Source: Conchocele bisecta
Lineage: Eukaryota > Mollusca > Bivalvia > Lucinida > Thyasiridae
Assembly (NCBI GenBank): GCA_029237695.1
Contig: CM055274.1
Span: forward strand, 17,287,505 to 17,351,504
Length of the DNA: 64,000 bases
Reading direction: 5' to 3'
Part shown: piece after piece, positions 1 to 10,167 of the stretch
How the letters are laid out: every line of letters begins with the position of its first letter
Numbering within the stretch: the first letter of the stretch is position 1
The notes under the pieces: generated by a model
The model's database searches: none
What the model saw: only the letters and a program-made list of their open reading frames with translations
Told to the model about the DNA's origin: nothing
Translations under genes and position numbers: made by a program

Positions 1-236
1 AAAGCCTGGATAATAATAGTCTGCAATATTGATACGGAACTTTGTGTGTTAAACACCATAATTTTCACCATTAACCGTTATAAGTTATAGCACGACATTA
101 CCTTTACAGACTAGTTAACAACCTATAACTAGTGAGACGCCAGTTAGGCTAATATCAATTTTAAAACATATTTCTTCACGCAGATCATATTTTCTTGACA
201 GACAAATTAACTGTATGATCACAACAGAAAAGGTAC

Positions 237-482
237 TCAACGCTTAAACCGCTACTCACAACAATTGTCATCTGCTGTTGCTTTTATATCTTGTCATATT
301 TCTCAATACAAACATGGTTTGACAGTACTTCAGAATCATTTCCAATGGAAATGATTCTGAAGTGCTGTCAAAGCATGGCATGTTGTAAATTATTCTACAG
401 TGCTGTCAAAGCATGTTTTGATGATAAAAATGGAAAATAGAAAATTAACAGCAGACGACAAAAAATTAAGATTGCGGTTTAA
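237..482. repeat. TTAA MITE family A, copy A1 (degenerate ends)
   Basis: First of nine copies of a palindromic family. It carries the family landmarks: the flank box ending CGTCTGCTGTT and its inverted partner AACAGCAGACGAC, around a central palindrome made of AGAATCATTTCC and its complement. In this copy a second CTACAGTGCTGTCAAAGCATG segment follows the palindrome, so the right arm is partly duplicated. The terminal TTAA has decayed to TCAA on the left; the right end reads GGTTTAA. Assignment to piggyBac-type elements is inferred from the TTAA and CCCTT ends of better copies. Confidence 0.75.
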
Positions 483-568
483 TTTCTATAAATAGATATA
501 GAATGGTAAATGGACATAAGTACCATTTACCCAGTCACAGATCAGGAGCAAAGATGTCCACAAATGCC

Positions 569-731
569 TTAACCCTTAGAATGCGGGAACCGAAAATAGT
601 CGTCTGCTGATAATTCATATTTTGTCTTTTCTCTCAGTAAAAACATGATTTGGCAGCATTTTAGAATCATTTCCATTGGAAATGATTCTAAAGTGCTGCC
701 AAACCAAGTTTTTTATGATACAAATTAATTC
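569..731. repeat. TTAA MITE family A, copy A2 (right end lost)
   Basis: Intact left end TTAACCCTTAGAATGC, then the CGTCTGCTG box and the central palindrome. The right terminal box is missing; the copy runs directly into element N1. Its arms have the GGCAGCA variant on both sides, so both arms changed together relative to A1. Confidence 0.75.
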
Positions 732-972
732 AGCCTATTTCACCAACATTGCAAAGTATACTTTGAGGGAGCAATCATTTATTATTCCTGAAATGCATTA
801 TTTCATATAGATCTAACGACTGCATATATTTGATGATTAAAAGTATGCAGAATTATTATACTGAATTTAAAAATTAAAATGGCTGTGATAATGTAATAAA
901 ATTCAGTATACGGTAATAAAAATTGAAAATTTCTCACTCAAAGTATACTTTGCAATGTTGGTGAAATAGGCT
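732..972. repeat. Inverted-repeat element family N, copy N1
   Basis: About 240 bp with long terminal inverted repeats: AGCCTATTTCACCAACATTG at the left and its complement at the right, continuing through GCAAAGTATACTTTGAG. No open frame of note. A second copy is at 28171-28437. No clear target duplication is visible. Confidence 0.75.
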
Positions 973-1474
973 ACAAGAGGTGCAGGACTGGGCACAACTG
1001 TCATAAGACCCTTTTCTCCAGTGATTATGCACATACGAGAGTTGTTAACAAAATAACGTATACTTTCTTTCACAGCGGTTTATTATTTACAATATGACCA
1101 TGAAATGTACCTGCAACCCACTATCCATTTGCATAATCGGAGTGTTGGTACAATCGTGTTACCAAGTTTAAAATAACGAACATTTGAATTACCATAGCAT
1201 ACCCGGCACACGCCATTTTTTGTCACGGAATAATATTTTAGTTGCTTGATAATACTGTCTCACATGTAAACCAATAAACAAGATACTTCGCCAAAGTGCA
1301 TCGTAACGTTAATGTGATGCGACTAAAATTTGACGTCAATCTAACGTTTGAATCGGAAATAAACAAAGGTTTATCAACGGACGTGCAAAGCAATTTGTAT
1401 TAAAAATGGAAGCAACGGAATGGACAGAAACTTGGTTTTGCATAGATCTTGTGAAGACGCCAATAGAAACATAT
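973..1474. other. No feature recognised
   Basis: AT-rich DNA without an open frame of note, tandem repeat or inverted repeat that I could see. Confidence 0.5.
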
Positions 1475-1576
1475 ATTATCCCGTCAACACAGTGCGTATG
1501 TGCAGTGAAGCATTTTTGATATCCAGTTAATACTATTTTTGCATTTTACAGCCATTTGTATGTGTTGACGGGATAA
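1475..1576. repeat. Inverted-repeat element family M, copy M1
   Basis: About 100 bp flanked by a 16-bp perfect inverted repeat, TTATCCCGTCAACACA. It lies directly beside hairpin L1. The mirror-image pair is at 13751-14151, where L precedes M, so M and L probably form one composite unit. Confidence 0.65.
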
Positions 1577-1580
1577 ATAG

Positions 1581-1720
1581 AATAGTAGGTTAGTGCCGTG
1601 AATGGGAAAAAATATCTTGCGCGGCACGGAAACGGGATGTGCTCGGCATAGCCTCGCCCATCCCGTTTCCTGAGCCTTGCCAGATATTTTTTCCCATTCA
1701 CGGCACTAACCTACTATTCT
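1581..1720. repeat. Palindromic MITE family L, copy L1
   Basis: Near-perfect inverted repeat of ~140 bp. The arms start AATAGTAGGTTAGTGCCGTG and continue through GGGAAAAAATATCT. A shorter relative with the same GGTTAGTGCCGT terminus is tandemly duplicated at 5205-5674. Confidence 0.75.
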
Positions 1721-2005
1721 CTAAAACTGATGCAGAAAACACCCTATACCAGTACTGTTAAAATTAGAGGCTAGTTTTTAAATGGTACAAGAGGTTTGAA
1801 GACGGGCAGGAATCACTCAAGGACGATGAGTGTTGTTGCAGGAAGTCGAAAATAAACGTGCTGGTTATAACGTCTACTGAATGACAGCAATAATGAGTGA
1901 TTGGTCAGGATTCAATATCAGTTTTCATTGTACCAAGATTTCGCTTGAGCAATTTGTGTTACACCAGAAAAATGCTTCCCACACATGGCAGCAAGGAGTT
2001 GGAGA

Positions 2006-2209
2006 TTAACCCTTACTACGCTGAATTAAATTTTGTCGTCTGCTGGAAATGTTTTATTTTCAATATTTCTCGATAAAAACCTGTTTTGGTAGCGCATGAG
2101 AGTGGAGACGATCCTCATGTGCTGCCAAAACAGGTTTATTGTTAAGAATTAAGGCAAAAAATGAAAAACAGCAGAAGACAATTTTCGTCCACAGCGTAGT
2201 GAGGGTTAA
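2006..2209. repeat. TTAA MITE family A, copy A3 (subfamily with altered palindrome)
   Basis: Complete copy, TTAACCCTTACTACGCTG to GTAGTGAGGGTTAA. The central arms read GCGCATGAGA and GGAGACGATCCTCATG in place of the usual CACTTTAGAATCATTT; this matches A8 (54610-54806), so both arms were replaced in a paired way. Confidence 0.8.
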
Positions 2210-2636
2210 TGTGCTAGGACATGGTAGTCGCCCACACGTCATATTTGCCCAACCTGGCATCATTTGATTTCGCCACCTTTCCGGAAGCCAATTTGGAGCT
2301 GGAGGGGTCACATATTCCCATCCTTATCAGAACCCTGTACCGCCACTCCATATAGCGTCGCACAGTATGACCAAGACATTTTTGACAAATGGATCACAGG
2401 AATATAGGAAATGCGTGTTCCACAAACAGAGATTGTTTTGAGAAAAAGTGAAATGTAACAGTGTAAGTAGAGACATATTACATACCCTAAATCCCTGAGT
2501 GCAAGTGATACGACGTAGTGACAGTTTTTAAATCGCTATAACTTTCTTTATGTACTACAATGTAACACTTAAGGTAGTGCGTCTAATAACAAACCTCTGG
2601 GAGAGAAAGTCTACATTATTTTTTAAAAACCCTCGT
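2210..2636. other. No feature recognised
   Basis: Unique-looking AT-rich DNA. The minus-strand open frame crossing 2060-2311 spans the A3 hairpin and is not considered coding. Confidence 0.5.
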
Positions 2637-2871
2637 ATGTGGATGTGACTGGAGAAATGTGGCTTATGGGATTTGTGACCAGTGTAGCTCCTGATCAAAT
2701 AGCACTCTCCTGTAGCCATGATAACGAACCATATTGTTTGTTAGAAGCATGACATGTGTTGTTTCGTTAATGTAATCGCGAACTGTACAGATCATACAGA
2801 TCCTGATCAGACTGTGTATATGCCTCATTATTAAGCCTCATTTCTCCAGTCACAACCACATATTACAAACA
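2637..2871. repeat. Interspersed repeat family J, copy J1
   Basis: About 235 bp bounded by TGTGACTGGAGAAATGTGGC and its inverted counterpart ending TTTCTCCAGTCACAACCACA. Interior landmarks are GACCAGTGTAGCTCCTGATC and AGATCCTGATCAGACTG. Other full or partial copies lie near 10775, 12138, 14506, 16209, 30021, 39706 and 51228. Confidence 0.7.
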
Positions 2872-2936
2872 GTGTATACCTCACAAGGACCTACAGTTTC
2901 AGTGTATTTTCTAATTTAAATATTACAATGATTATT

Positions 2937-3115
2937 CCATTCCAGTTACTTGTGGGTGAAAGAGTCTTTTTGCAAACATTTAGGCTTCATCATACCAGGG
3001 CATAAACGGGCAAATGGTGCTCCAGTACATTCCAGCTACTTATAGCTGAAAGAGTTTTAGCAAACATTTATAATCCATTACACGAGGGCAAAACTGGGCA
3101 AACGGTGCATTGAAT
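2937..3115. repeat. Two tandem ~90-bp units derived from a family E end
   Basis: Each unit has CATTCCAG.TACTT.T.G.TGAAAGAGT followed by GCAAACATTTA and a stretch ending GGGCAAA.GGTGC. The first part matches the CCAGTTACTTAGGGGTGAAAGGG end of family E, so this is a decayed, duplicated remnant. From 3116 to 3523 I see nothing further. Confidence 0.5.
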
Positions 3116-3523
3116 CTCTCTACAATCAACTGGATCATCTCAAATTGATGTTCTGCCCCTGGTATACGGTAATTCTAGTATACGTTAATTGTTTATAATT
3201 TGTTCATAATTGGTGAACACATCAATAAATGAAAGGAAATCACAGAACATCAATTGTCAATTTATATCACTAATTCATATGTTGAGAAAAAGAAAGACAT
3301 TCAAATGCGACATTATGTGAAATTGTATATTTTTCTTTTCACAAACCAATTGGTCAAATTCAAAGACATTTAATAACTCTTAAGATAAATATTAGTTTCA
3401 TCAATCTTTATTTCTGCTAACAGTCTGGTCAAATTGAACGACATAATAATTGCTTGGGTCAATATTGTGGTGATAAATTTTGGCTCACACAAAGTTGTTC
3501 AATCATTTCAATCAAACCACCAA

Positions 3524-3767
3524 TTAGCACTTTCACCCCTAAGTAACTGGAATGGATTTTTATATGTTAACTTCTGACCCAAACAAATCGTCACAAAATG
3601 ATTTTCAGACAAGTTCATTTATAAAAACGGGGTGTTTTTCTCTCTCTAAAAATGTGAAAATTAATTGCAAAATGTGCAGATCCTGACGGCTCGTCATGAG
3701 CCGGCTCATCTGGATCTACACTGTTTGCCAACACCACTATACACGCCTGTGGTGTTGAAAGGGTTAA
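3524..3767 (-). repeat. TTAA MITE family E, copy E1
   Basis: Full-length family E element in reverse orientation relative to E2 (21494-21727). Its right end is GTGTTGAAAGGGTTAA; the left end has decayed to TTAG. Near the right end it holds the palindromic core GACGGCTCGTCATGAGCC. The open frames overlapping it are accidental. Confidence 0.8.
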
Positions 3768-4058
3768 CCATTTCAAGTAAACCACCCATTGTTGTATTAT
3801 TAAATTTCTATTTTGATCAACGTATGTGCGTGTATTTTAAAGTTGCACGTGAACACTTTCCTGTATGCGCTGAAGTACAAATAGAATAACAAGGATAAAG
3901 AACATATAACTGAATCATATTTATTTACTTCACTCATCTATGTGAAATATGAAAATAAATGCACTAATGAAGTTTTTATGTTAAAGGTACATGACCACTC
4001 AGTAGGCACAACATGTTCTTTATATCAGAGACATCACCTGGAGACATTTTCTGGCAAA

Positions 4059-5205
4059 ACTAGATTTGTCAGTAAGAATACCAGAATAACCCCCTCCCCC
4101 CGCGTGGGCCCAGGTACCCATAAAATATGTAAAAATGTCCAAGTGTGTGGGCTTGTGACCATGATGACTGGGCTTAGAGGGAGCAGCATGAACGTACGTG
4201 AATTTGTCACAGGGTGGTAGAGGTCCATTGGAGCAATGCGTGTGTGAAATTTGAAGCAGATCCGAGCAAGGAAATAGAAGTTATAACCGATTTCTCTGAT
4301 GTTAAGTTTTGTAAAGAGACTAACTATGTGACCTTGACCTCGAGATCAGCTGGAATTTGTCACAGCATGATAGTAGAGCCTTAGAGGAATGCATGCATGA
4401 AATATTAAGAATTTTCGATGAAAGAAATAGAAGTTATAACATATTTCTCTGCTGTTAAGTTTTGTAAAGAGACCAAGTATGTGACCTTGACTTTGAGACC
4501 AGCGGGGTTTGGACGGTCGTAGATTTGTCACAGCATGATAGTACAACCTAAGAGGAATGCACGAGTGAAATATTAAGAATTTTCAATGAAGGAAATAGAA
4601 GTTATAACTTATTTCTCTGATGTTAAGTTTTGTATAAGAGACCAAATATTTGACCTTGACCTTGGGATCAGCGGGGGTTGGACAGTCATGGATTTGGCAT
4701 AGCATGGTAGTAGAGCCTTACAGGAATGCATGTGTGAAATATTAAGCATTTTAGATGAAGGAAAGAGAAGTTATAACAATATTTCTCTGATGTTAATTTT
4801 TGTAAAGAGACTAAGTATTTGACCTTGACCTTGGGATCAGCGGGGGTTGGACGGTCATGGATTTCGCACATGGTAGTAGAGCCTTACAGGAATGCATGTG
4901 TGAAATATTAAGCATTTTAGATGAAGGAAACAGAAGTTATAGCAATATTTATCTGATGTTAAGTTTTGTAAAGAGACTAAAGTATTTGACCTTGACATCA
5001 GCGGGGGTTGGACGGTCGTGGATTTGGCACAGCATCGTAGTAGAGCCGTACAGGAATGCATGTGTGAAATATTAAGCATTTTAGATCAAGGAAATAGAAG
5101 TTATAACAATATTTCTCTGATGTTAAGTTTAGTGACGGACGGACGGACGGACAACCCGACACCAGTATACCCCCCCCCACAACCTTGTTGCTGGGGGTGG
5201 GATAT
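4059..5205 (+). mobile_element. Pearl-like tandem-core element P1
   Basis: Head ACTAGATTTGTCAGTAAG, a unique ~150 bp leader with CGCGTGGGCCCAGGTACCC, then about six core units of ~160-170 bp. Core landmarks are GTGACCTTGACCTTGGGATC, AGCGGGGGTTGGACGGTC, TAGTAGAGCCTTACAGGAAT and TTTCTCTGATGTTAAGTTTT. It ends in a short (GACG)n run and a C/G hairpin (5160-5200) reading TATACCCCCC...GGGGGTGGGATATA. This is the layout described for bivalve pearl elements. The leader is shared with P2 (22619) and P4 (42474). Short open frames inside repeat once per unit and are not genes. Confidence 0.85.
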
Positions 5206-5674
5206 AAATACATGGTTAGTGCCGTTGAATAAAAAAATATATTCGGTCGAGCCTTAGACAGCTTTATTGGGGCGAGCTTTAGAAAGTCCCTATAAACATG
5301 TCAGGGAGAAACCGAATATATTTTATATTTGACGGCACTAATCATTTATTTAATTTATACTGCATACTGAACTTAATTGATCATGTTTTGACGTCACTCC
5401 CTCGAAATACATCTAGCAAAGTCAATTAATGCAAAATGGTAAATACATGGTTAGTGCCGTTGAATAAAAAAATATATTCGGTTGAGCCTTAGACAGCTTT
5501 ATTGGGGCGAGCTTTAGAAAGTCCCTATAAACATGTCAGGGAGAAACCGAATATATTTTATATTTGACGGCACTAATCATTTATTTAATTTATACTGCAT
5601 ACTGAACTTAATTGATCATGTTTTGACGTCACTCCCTCGAAATACATCTAGTGAAGTCAATTAATGCAAAATGG
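5205..5674. repeat. 235-bp perfect-register tandem duplication containing an L-like hairpin
   Basis: Units 5205-5439 and 5440-5674 align base for base with only three substitutions visible. Each contains an inverted repeat starting GGTTAGTGCCGTTGAA and ending with its complement TGACGGCACTAATC, related to family L, plus ~95 bp of flanking sequence. The duplication begins exactly at the end of pearl element P1. Confidence 0.9.
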
Positions 5675-5859
5675 TGACGTCCACGCTAGGTAGATTTGGT
5701 ATTGTATCTGATTAAATATCTGATTTATTTACGATGATCTTCAATATTGCCGGCCTTTAGACTACACAGTTGTAATAAAACGCATTACAATCCTGATGTA
5801 CATGTCCGTGTCGCTGATTACGTCGCATGTACTGTAAAACTGGACAACATTCAGCTGAA

Positions 5860-5975
5860 TCGACAGCGATTTAGATTTTAAAAGCCACCGCCATCTTATA
5901 TTTGCTGTCGAGACCGACCAATCAGAGGCCGCGATTAGGGGTCAAAGGCGAAAAAATAAAGGCAAAAACAGCACT
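5860..5975. promoter_or_regulatory. Possible promoter-type motif cluster (CCAAT, YY1-like)
   Basis: Non-repetitive, GC-richer stretch within 5675-6293. It shows a YY1-like CCGCCATCTT at about 5890, and CCAATCAGAG at about 5918 followed by GGCCGCGATTAGGGG. Motifs this short occur by chance, and no first exon was recognised downstream, so the call is weak. The rest of 5675-6293 shows nothing else. Confidence 0.2.
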
Positions 5976-6293
5976 TCGTGTATATTAGGCTACTTCAGGT
6001 ATATTAGGTTACCGGTACTTCAGCTATAAACAGCATTTATTCAACCCCCTTTATTATGTTGGTTGCGGTATAAAATATTTAATAAGATACAATTTCACAA
6101 CAAATGGTCAATTACAAGATACAACATTGATGGAGCCGGCAACCAGGAGTATTTACATGCTACAGAGGAACCGGACACCAAGAATACACCTGTTATCTTG
6201 ACGAGTTTCTTGATCATTTATCTCAGGTGATAATATCTGTTCGTGATCGCATAGCACACAGGTATGGCTCAGGATGATCAAATGCCTGATTTA

Positions 6294-6361
6294 CAGTGAA
6301 ACCTCTCTAAGCCGGACACCCTGGGGACCTCGCAGGGTGTCCGGTTTAGAGTGGTTTCACT
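6294..6361. repeat. Small TA-type hairpin family I, copy I1
   Basis: CAGTGAAACCTCTCTAAGCC at the left is mirrored by GGTTTAGAGTGGTTTCAC at the right, around GGACACCCTGG...CAGGGTGTCC. Family members end CAGTG..AACCTCT and usually adjoin TA, as in pogo/Tigger-like MITEs; that superfamily assignment is inference. Other copies are at 7573, 16419, 20072, 29523, 40646 and 49700. Confidence 0.7.
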
Positions 6362-6569
6362 ATAGTATATTATATATATGTTTATGTTGATGCTGTCATT
6401 CAGGGGTAGATAATCAGGTGGCAAAGATGTTTTTGCTGAAGTCTGCAACCAGTGTAATAGCAATAGTCTCTACCACAGAGAAAATATAGCAATTCCTACC
6501 GTTTCCGAGCCGAGCCTGATAAACTTGATATCAAAAGACAGTAGCTTGTATTATATTTATCAGGTAATG

Positions 6570-6730
6570 TTTTATGCGCGAAAATAACTACAGATGACGT
6601 TGTTATCTATGAAAAGAACGCAGACTTGTTTACGTTGCGTCATTGTACTGATGTTATTTGGTAACGTCACGTGACGTCATCCAACCAATGGAACATCAGT
6701 TTTCACTTCGTTGTAACCCGGATGTTTGTA
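6570..6730. promoter_or_regulatory. Possible regulatory cluster: E-box/CRE overlap plus CCAAT
   Basis: At 6664-6679 the sequence ACGTCACGTGACGTCA overlaps an E-box (CACGTG) with a full CRE (TGACGTCA). A CCAAT in ACCAATGG follows at about 6683. The surroundings are non-repetitive. No coding start could be tied to it. Confidence 0.25.
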
Positions 6731-6899
6731 TCAGGTCAATGCTGGATACAACAATATGTTATTAATCAGTATGCATGCTGTCAATACAGGACAAAGTACC
6801 TGATAATGTAACTTATTTTCACATGTTCTAAGTAGTATTATCATTTATTAACAGAAAAGCATAAAGTTTCACAAATTGTGTTTCCTAATACAGTAATAG

Positions 6900-7370
6900 C
6901 GGAAATGCATTACCAAATTATCTCCCCTGCTGATCCGTCTGATGTTGTAGAGGGGAATGGAGGGGGTAGGCATAAAAACAAACTGTCCAACTAACCCACA
7001 TTCCACAGACACAATGGAATCCACACACATATTGGACCAGTTTATGGGGGATAAGGTTAATCAAGTTGATTCCAAATTCCACAGACGGAGACGTATCAAC
7101 GGCGGATGCTGTAATGCAAGGTGATGGGACACAAATTGAGCTAAATAGGCCGGGAAGCCTGTAAGAATGTACTCCGAATGTGCGGAGACACGGCGGGAAA
7201 TGTAACCTGGCATGCCGTAATGGATATCGCACCATCACACTCTCCAGGAATTGCATAGACAGGTTGGATTTGGGCACTTGGCTGACAAAAAGGGATCTTA
7301 GGAAATGGGCCCATTTCACAAAACTCTGTAACAGCCGCTATTTTATATCCCAAATGGATGATTTCCTCTA
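6900..7370. other. Non-repetitive, GC-richer segment with open frames on both strands; not assigned
   Basis: Minus-strand frames of 133 codons (6918-7319) and 70 codons (7141-7353), and a plus-strand frame of 65 codons (7180-7377), overlap here. None shows a motif I recognise, and no convincing splice-site pair frames them. A fragment GGGCCCATTTCACAAAACT near 7305 resembles the end of family H, so at least part is an old repeat. It could hold an exon, but I cannot support one. Confidence 0.3.
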
Positions 7371-7373
7371 TAT

Positions 7374-7572
7374 CTAATCCTTAGACTGCTGAGCATGAAC
7401 ACTGTCGTCTGCTGTTGCTTTTGCATTCTTTCTCAATAAAAACATGCTTTGACAGCACTTCAGAATCATTTCCATTGGAAATGATTCTAAAATGCTGTCA
7501 AAGCATGTATTTGATGAGAATTATCGAAGAAAATACATAAACATCAGACGATAAAATTTAATTCAGCATTAA
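7374..7572. repeat. TTAA MITE family A, copy A4
   Basis: CGTCTGCTGTTGC box, central palindrome AGAATCATTTCCATTGG with complement, then CAGACGATAAAATTTAATTC and terminal TTAA. The left terminus is degenerate (TAATCCTTAG). Confidence 0.75.
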
Positions 7573-7652
7573 CCTCCCTATAACAGCTACCTCTCTACAA
7601 CAGCCAGTTTTACGTCTTCCCATGGGTGGCTGTTGTAGAGAGGTTGCACTGT
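7573..7652. repeat. Small hairpin family I, copy I2
   Basis: Arms ACCTCTCTACAACAGCC and GGCTGTTGTAGAGAGGTT, ending CACTGTA. It abuts the right TTAA of A4. Confidence 0.65.
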
Positions 7653-7739
7653 AGTAAAAGGTATGCTAGCTCATCTCCACCAACGGGTCCTTTCAAGTGG
7701 GATACAAATTTTTTAATTTTTTAATTCTATTTTCTTTGT

Positions 7740-7835
7740 TTCCAATGCAAGTATATGTTGTTACCACTCATTTGAACCGTCTCAATGTTCAACTGAGTGG
7801 TAACAACGCATACTCTGAGTGAGAAATAAAAATAA
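7740..7835. repeat. Family B palindrome core (decayed)
   Basis: AAGTATATGTTGTTACCACT and CATTTGAACCGTCTC, with an imperfect inverted partner ending AGTGGTAACAACGCATACT. Right arm shortened. Complete family B elements with TTAA ends are at 13354-13683 and 49377-49598. Confidence 0.6.
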
Positions 7836-7904
7836 TGTATATAAAACATCTACAAGAAAAATTGTGCATCTTCAGCATGAAAATGAATAACGAGGCGATC
7901 ACCA

Positions 7905-8135
7905 GCAAGTGTTTCACCCACAAAGGTTATGGTCACCTGAATGAAACTGGGCAGATCATCAATGTGATGAAAGTTTGGTAATGATCTGAGCCCGGTTGCT
8001 CAAAACCTCTGTTAGCTTAACAGACTGTTAAATCCTTAGCAATGTTAAGGATTTAACAGTCTGTTAAGCTAACAGAAGCTTTGAGCAACCGGGCCCTGAC
8101 TAACAGATCAGGAGATATTGAACATTTGACACCTA
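7905..8135. repeat. Interspersed repeat S, split by a MITE
   Basis: GGTCACCTGAATGAAACTGG and GTTTGGTAATGATCTGA on the left, continuing after the inserted MITE as CTGACTAACAGATCAGGAG and ATATTGAACATTTG. The same units occur uninterrupted at 63046-63235, which shows the insertion point. Confidence 0.7.
7990..8095. mobile_element. Palindromic MITE with GCCCGGTTGCTCAAA ends
   Basis: Nearly complete inverted repeat of ~105 bp whose arms run through GTTAGCTTAACAGACTG. It lies inside repeat S, flanked by direct CTGA copies (7986-7989 and 8096-8099), consistent with a 4-bp target duplication. Confidence 0.8.
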
Positions 8136-8275
8136 CTACAACAACTACGTACAATGCCATCGCCACCGGAATTGTGACCACTACTTCTCACTTTCCACTA
8201 ACGTGGGCGAGATGACAAAGTACAATACGCACCATGCAATCATGGAAATATGCATATTGCAACCCGGCTAATATA

Positions 8276-8465
8276 GGAATGAATGGCCTTTTTGTGGAAT
8301 TTATCGGGGTATAAACTTGGAAAAGTCGCGGGAATACTGGACGAAGCGATAAAAAATTGTTTTTTTTCTCCTCGAAAATTGTAATTTTTTAAGGCCTCGT
8401 CCAGTATTCCCGCGACTTTTCCAAGTTTATACCCCGATAAATTCCACAAAAAGGCCATTCATTCC
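8276..8465. repeat. Perfect 69-bp-arm palindrome with 52-bp spacer
   Basis: Arms 8276-8344 and 8397-8465 are exact reverse complements over all 69 bases. The left arm starts GGAATGAATGGCC and ends ATACTGGACGA. The spacer is A/T-rich and itself weakly palindromic. A zero-mismatch pair implies very recent insertion, local inverted duplication or gene conversion. The 72-codon minus-strand frame across it is a by-product. Confidence 0.9.
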
Positions 8466-9242
8466 TTATAATTCCAGCATTTTAAATAAATTCATTAAGA
8501 AAATGTGTTTATTTTCCGTTTTCTTAAGAATTATTTTAACTGCGCCTGACGGTTACGGAAAGTAGTTCGGCATGGAGTTTACTGGGATATAAATTTTGGA
8601 CGGAGACTTGCAACGGACCAATGAAATGTTAGGGAATTGTGTAAATATTTTTGTGCTGGAATTATCATACCATATTTGTTGGACTGTGCAGTACGTTAGG
8701 CAACAAGTCCACTTTTGTTGGGACTAAAATTTAGAGAAAGCAAAATGACAACCAGCCACAGATAAAGTGTCAAGAAAATGTGTGCATTAGTATTTACTCT
8801 GTTTTAATATCATCCCGTGCACTTTCTGCTAATAATAATGACAGCTTAATGGCATTTTCTGACAAAATAACGAAAAAACCTGCAACAAACACATTTTATG
8901 AGATGTAGAACTTGTGAGTTGAAGTGTGAAATTGGGCTCAAACCTTTGAGCATCGACAATTTGAATGCACACAGGGAGAAGTATGTGTTTATGTTGGCAC
9001 TGCGCGGCAATTCTAACTGAACTACCCTGACAATGTCAACATTTGCAGATTGTTTTCTTCTCTGTTTCTTACATCATTTCCATGTAAGAGGTATTCGGGG
9101 CATTGGGTCATAGGGGAAATGGGCCATCGATCAGCTGAGAAAAGCGTCCTTAGGATATGTATGTCCTCTGCAGATTCTGATTATCGTGTGTGCTTTATAG
9201 ACTGATAAAACCTTCGTATTCAGCAACATCTGTTGTCGTATG
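8466..9242. other. No feature recognised
   Basis: AT-rich, non-repetitive as far as I can see. No open frame, splice pair or inverted repeat worth listing. Confidence 0.5.
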
Positions 9243-9472
9243 TTAACCCTTAGACCGCTACTCACAACAATTGTCGTCTGCTGTTGCTTTTTTATCTTGA
9301 CTTATTTCTCAACAAGAACATGGTTTGACAGCACTTCAGAATCATTTCCAATGGAAATGATTCTAAAGTGCTGTCAAAGCATGTTGTAAATTATTCTAAA
9401 GTGCTGTCAAAGCACGTTTTGATGATAAAACTGGAAAATAGAAAATAAACAGCAGAACGGTCTAAGGGTTAA
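9243..9472. repeat. TTAA MITE family A, copy A5
   Basis: Bounded by TTAACCCTTAGACCGCTAC and GGTCTAAGGGTTAA. Like A1 it has a duplicated GTGCTGTCAAAGCA segment right of the central palindrome, so A1 and A5 belong to one subfamily. Confidence 0.85.
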
Positions 9473-9526
9473 ATTAGAGTTGAGAATTTTCATTGGACAA
9501 AATTAGCACATGATTGGGTTAGTGAA

Positions 9527-9790
9527 GGAGTTTGTTTGTTTGTTTGTTTGTTTATTGGTGTTTACGGCCTATCAACAGCTAAGGTCCTTTAAGGCCAGGC
9601 CAGGCCAGGCCAGGAGGGAAAATCCCAAAAATCAGAGCGGAATATTTACATCGAGCAAAAATATATTCAGCCCTGAAATTACCCGATCTGGTGCCAGGTC
9701 CATACCACACCAGTCACTTGGCCCCTTCCCCTACAATAGGATTACGAATAATCATAATACTCATATAAGGGGTATAACCAGATACAACTG
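9527..9790 (+). repeat. Interspersed repeat family K, copy K1
   Basis: Starts with (GTTT)n, then GTGTTTACGGCCTATCAACA, GCTAAGGTCCTTTAAGGCC and, further on, ATATTCAGCCCTGAAAT and CACTTGGCCCC. The same order is seen at 40779-41099. A (GGCCA)n expansion interrupts it at about 9590. A retroposon origin is possible but unproven. The 123-codon open frame (9510-9881) covers it and is not considered a gene. Confidence 0.65.
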
Positions 9791-9977
9791 TCACACACAA
9801 GAATGCCAATCAAAATTGTTAATGTCACCACTTGACACAACTGGAATTGTGACCGCTGTATCTCATTTCCCACTAAAGTAGGCGAAACAAAAAATGACCC
9901 ACCCAAAGCATTAGAACACAGTACTTAGTGTTCACAAATATGGAAGCTCCCATTTGAAAACAGCGAGGCTAAATGTG

Positions 9978-10167
9978 CAGAGCTCCAGTTAAGGTGCGTA
10001 ATTTGACCAACTTGGGGTGAACCTGTTATTTCTTCATAAAAAATGGCAAGTTGGGAGTGCTTTAGAATCCGTCTCCTTGAGACGATTCTAAAGCACTCCC
10101 AATTTGCCATTTTTGATGGAGAAATAAGAAATTTACCTCCAAATTACGCACCTTAACTGGAGCTCTG
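9978..10167. repeat. Palindromic MITE, ends CAGAGCTCCAGTTAAGG
   Basis: Inverted repeat with ~28-bp near-perfect termini (through GTGCGTAATTTG) and an inner pair GGGAGTGCTTTAGAATC with complement. The inner AGAATC palindrome resembles the family A core although the ends differ. Confidence 0.75.

Noticed and set aside
4059..5205. Open frames repeating in pearl core arrays as a repetitive protein
   Set aside because: Frames occur on both strands, restart in each unit and break with single indels between units.
6918..7319. 133-codon minus-strand frame as a gene
   Set aside because: Overlaps other open frames on both strands, no recognisable motif, and a family H fragment lies inside the region.
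9510..9881. 123-codon plus frame
   Set aside because: Starts in (GTTT)n and runs through repeat K; the frame is lost in the K2 copy at 40779.
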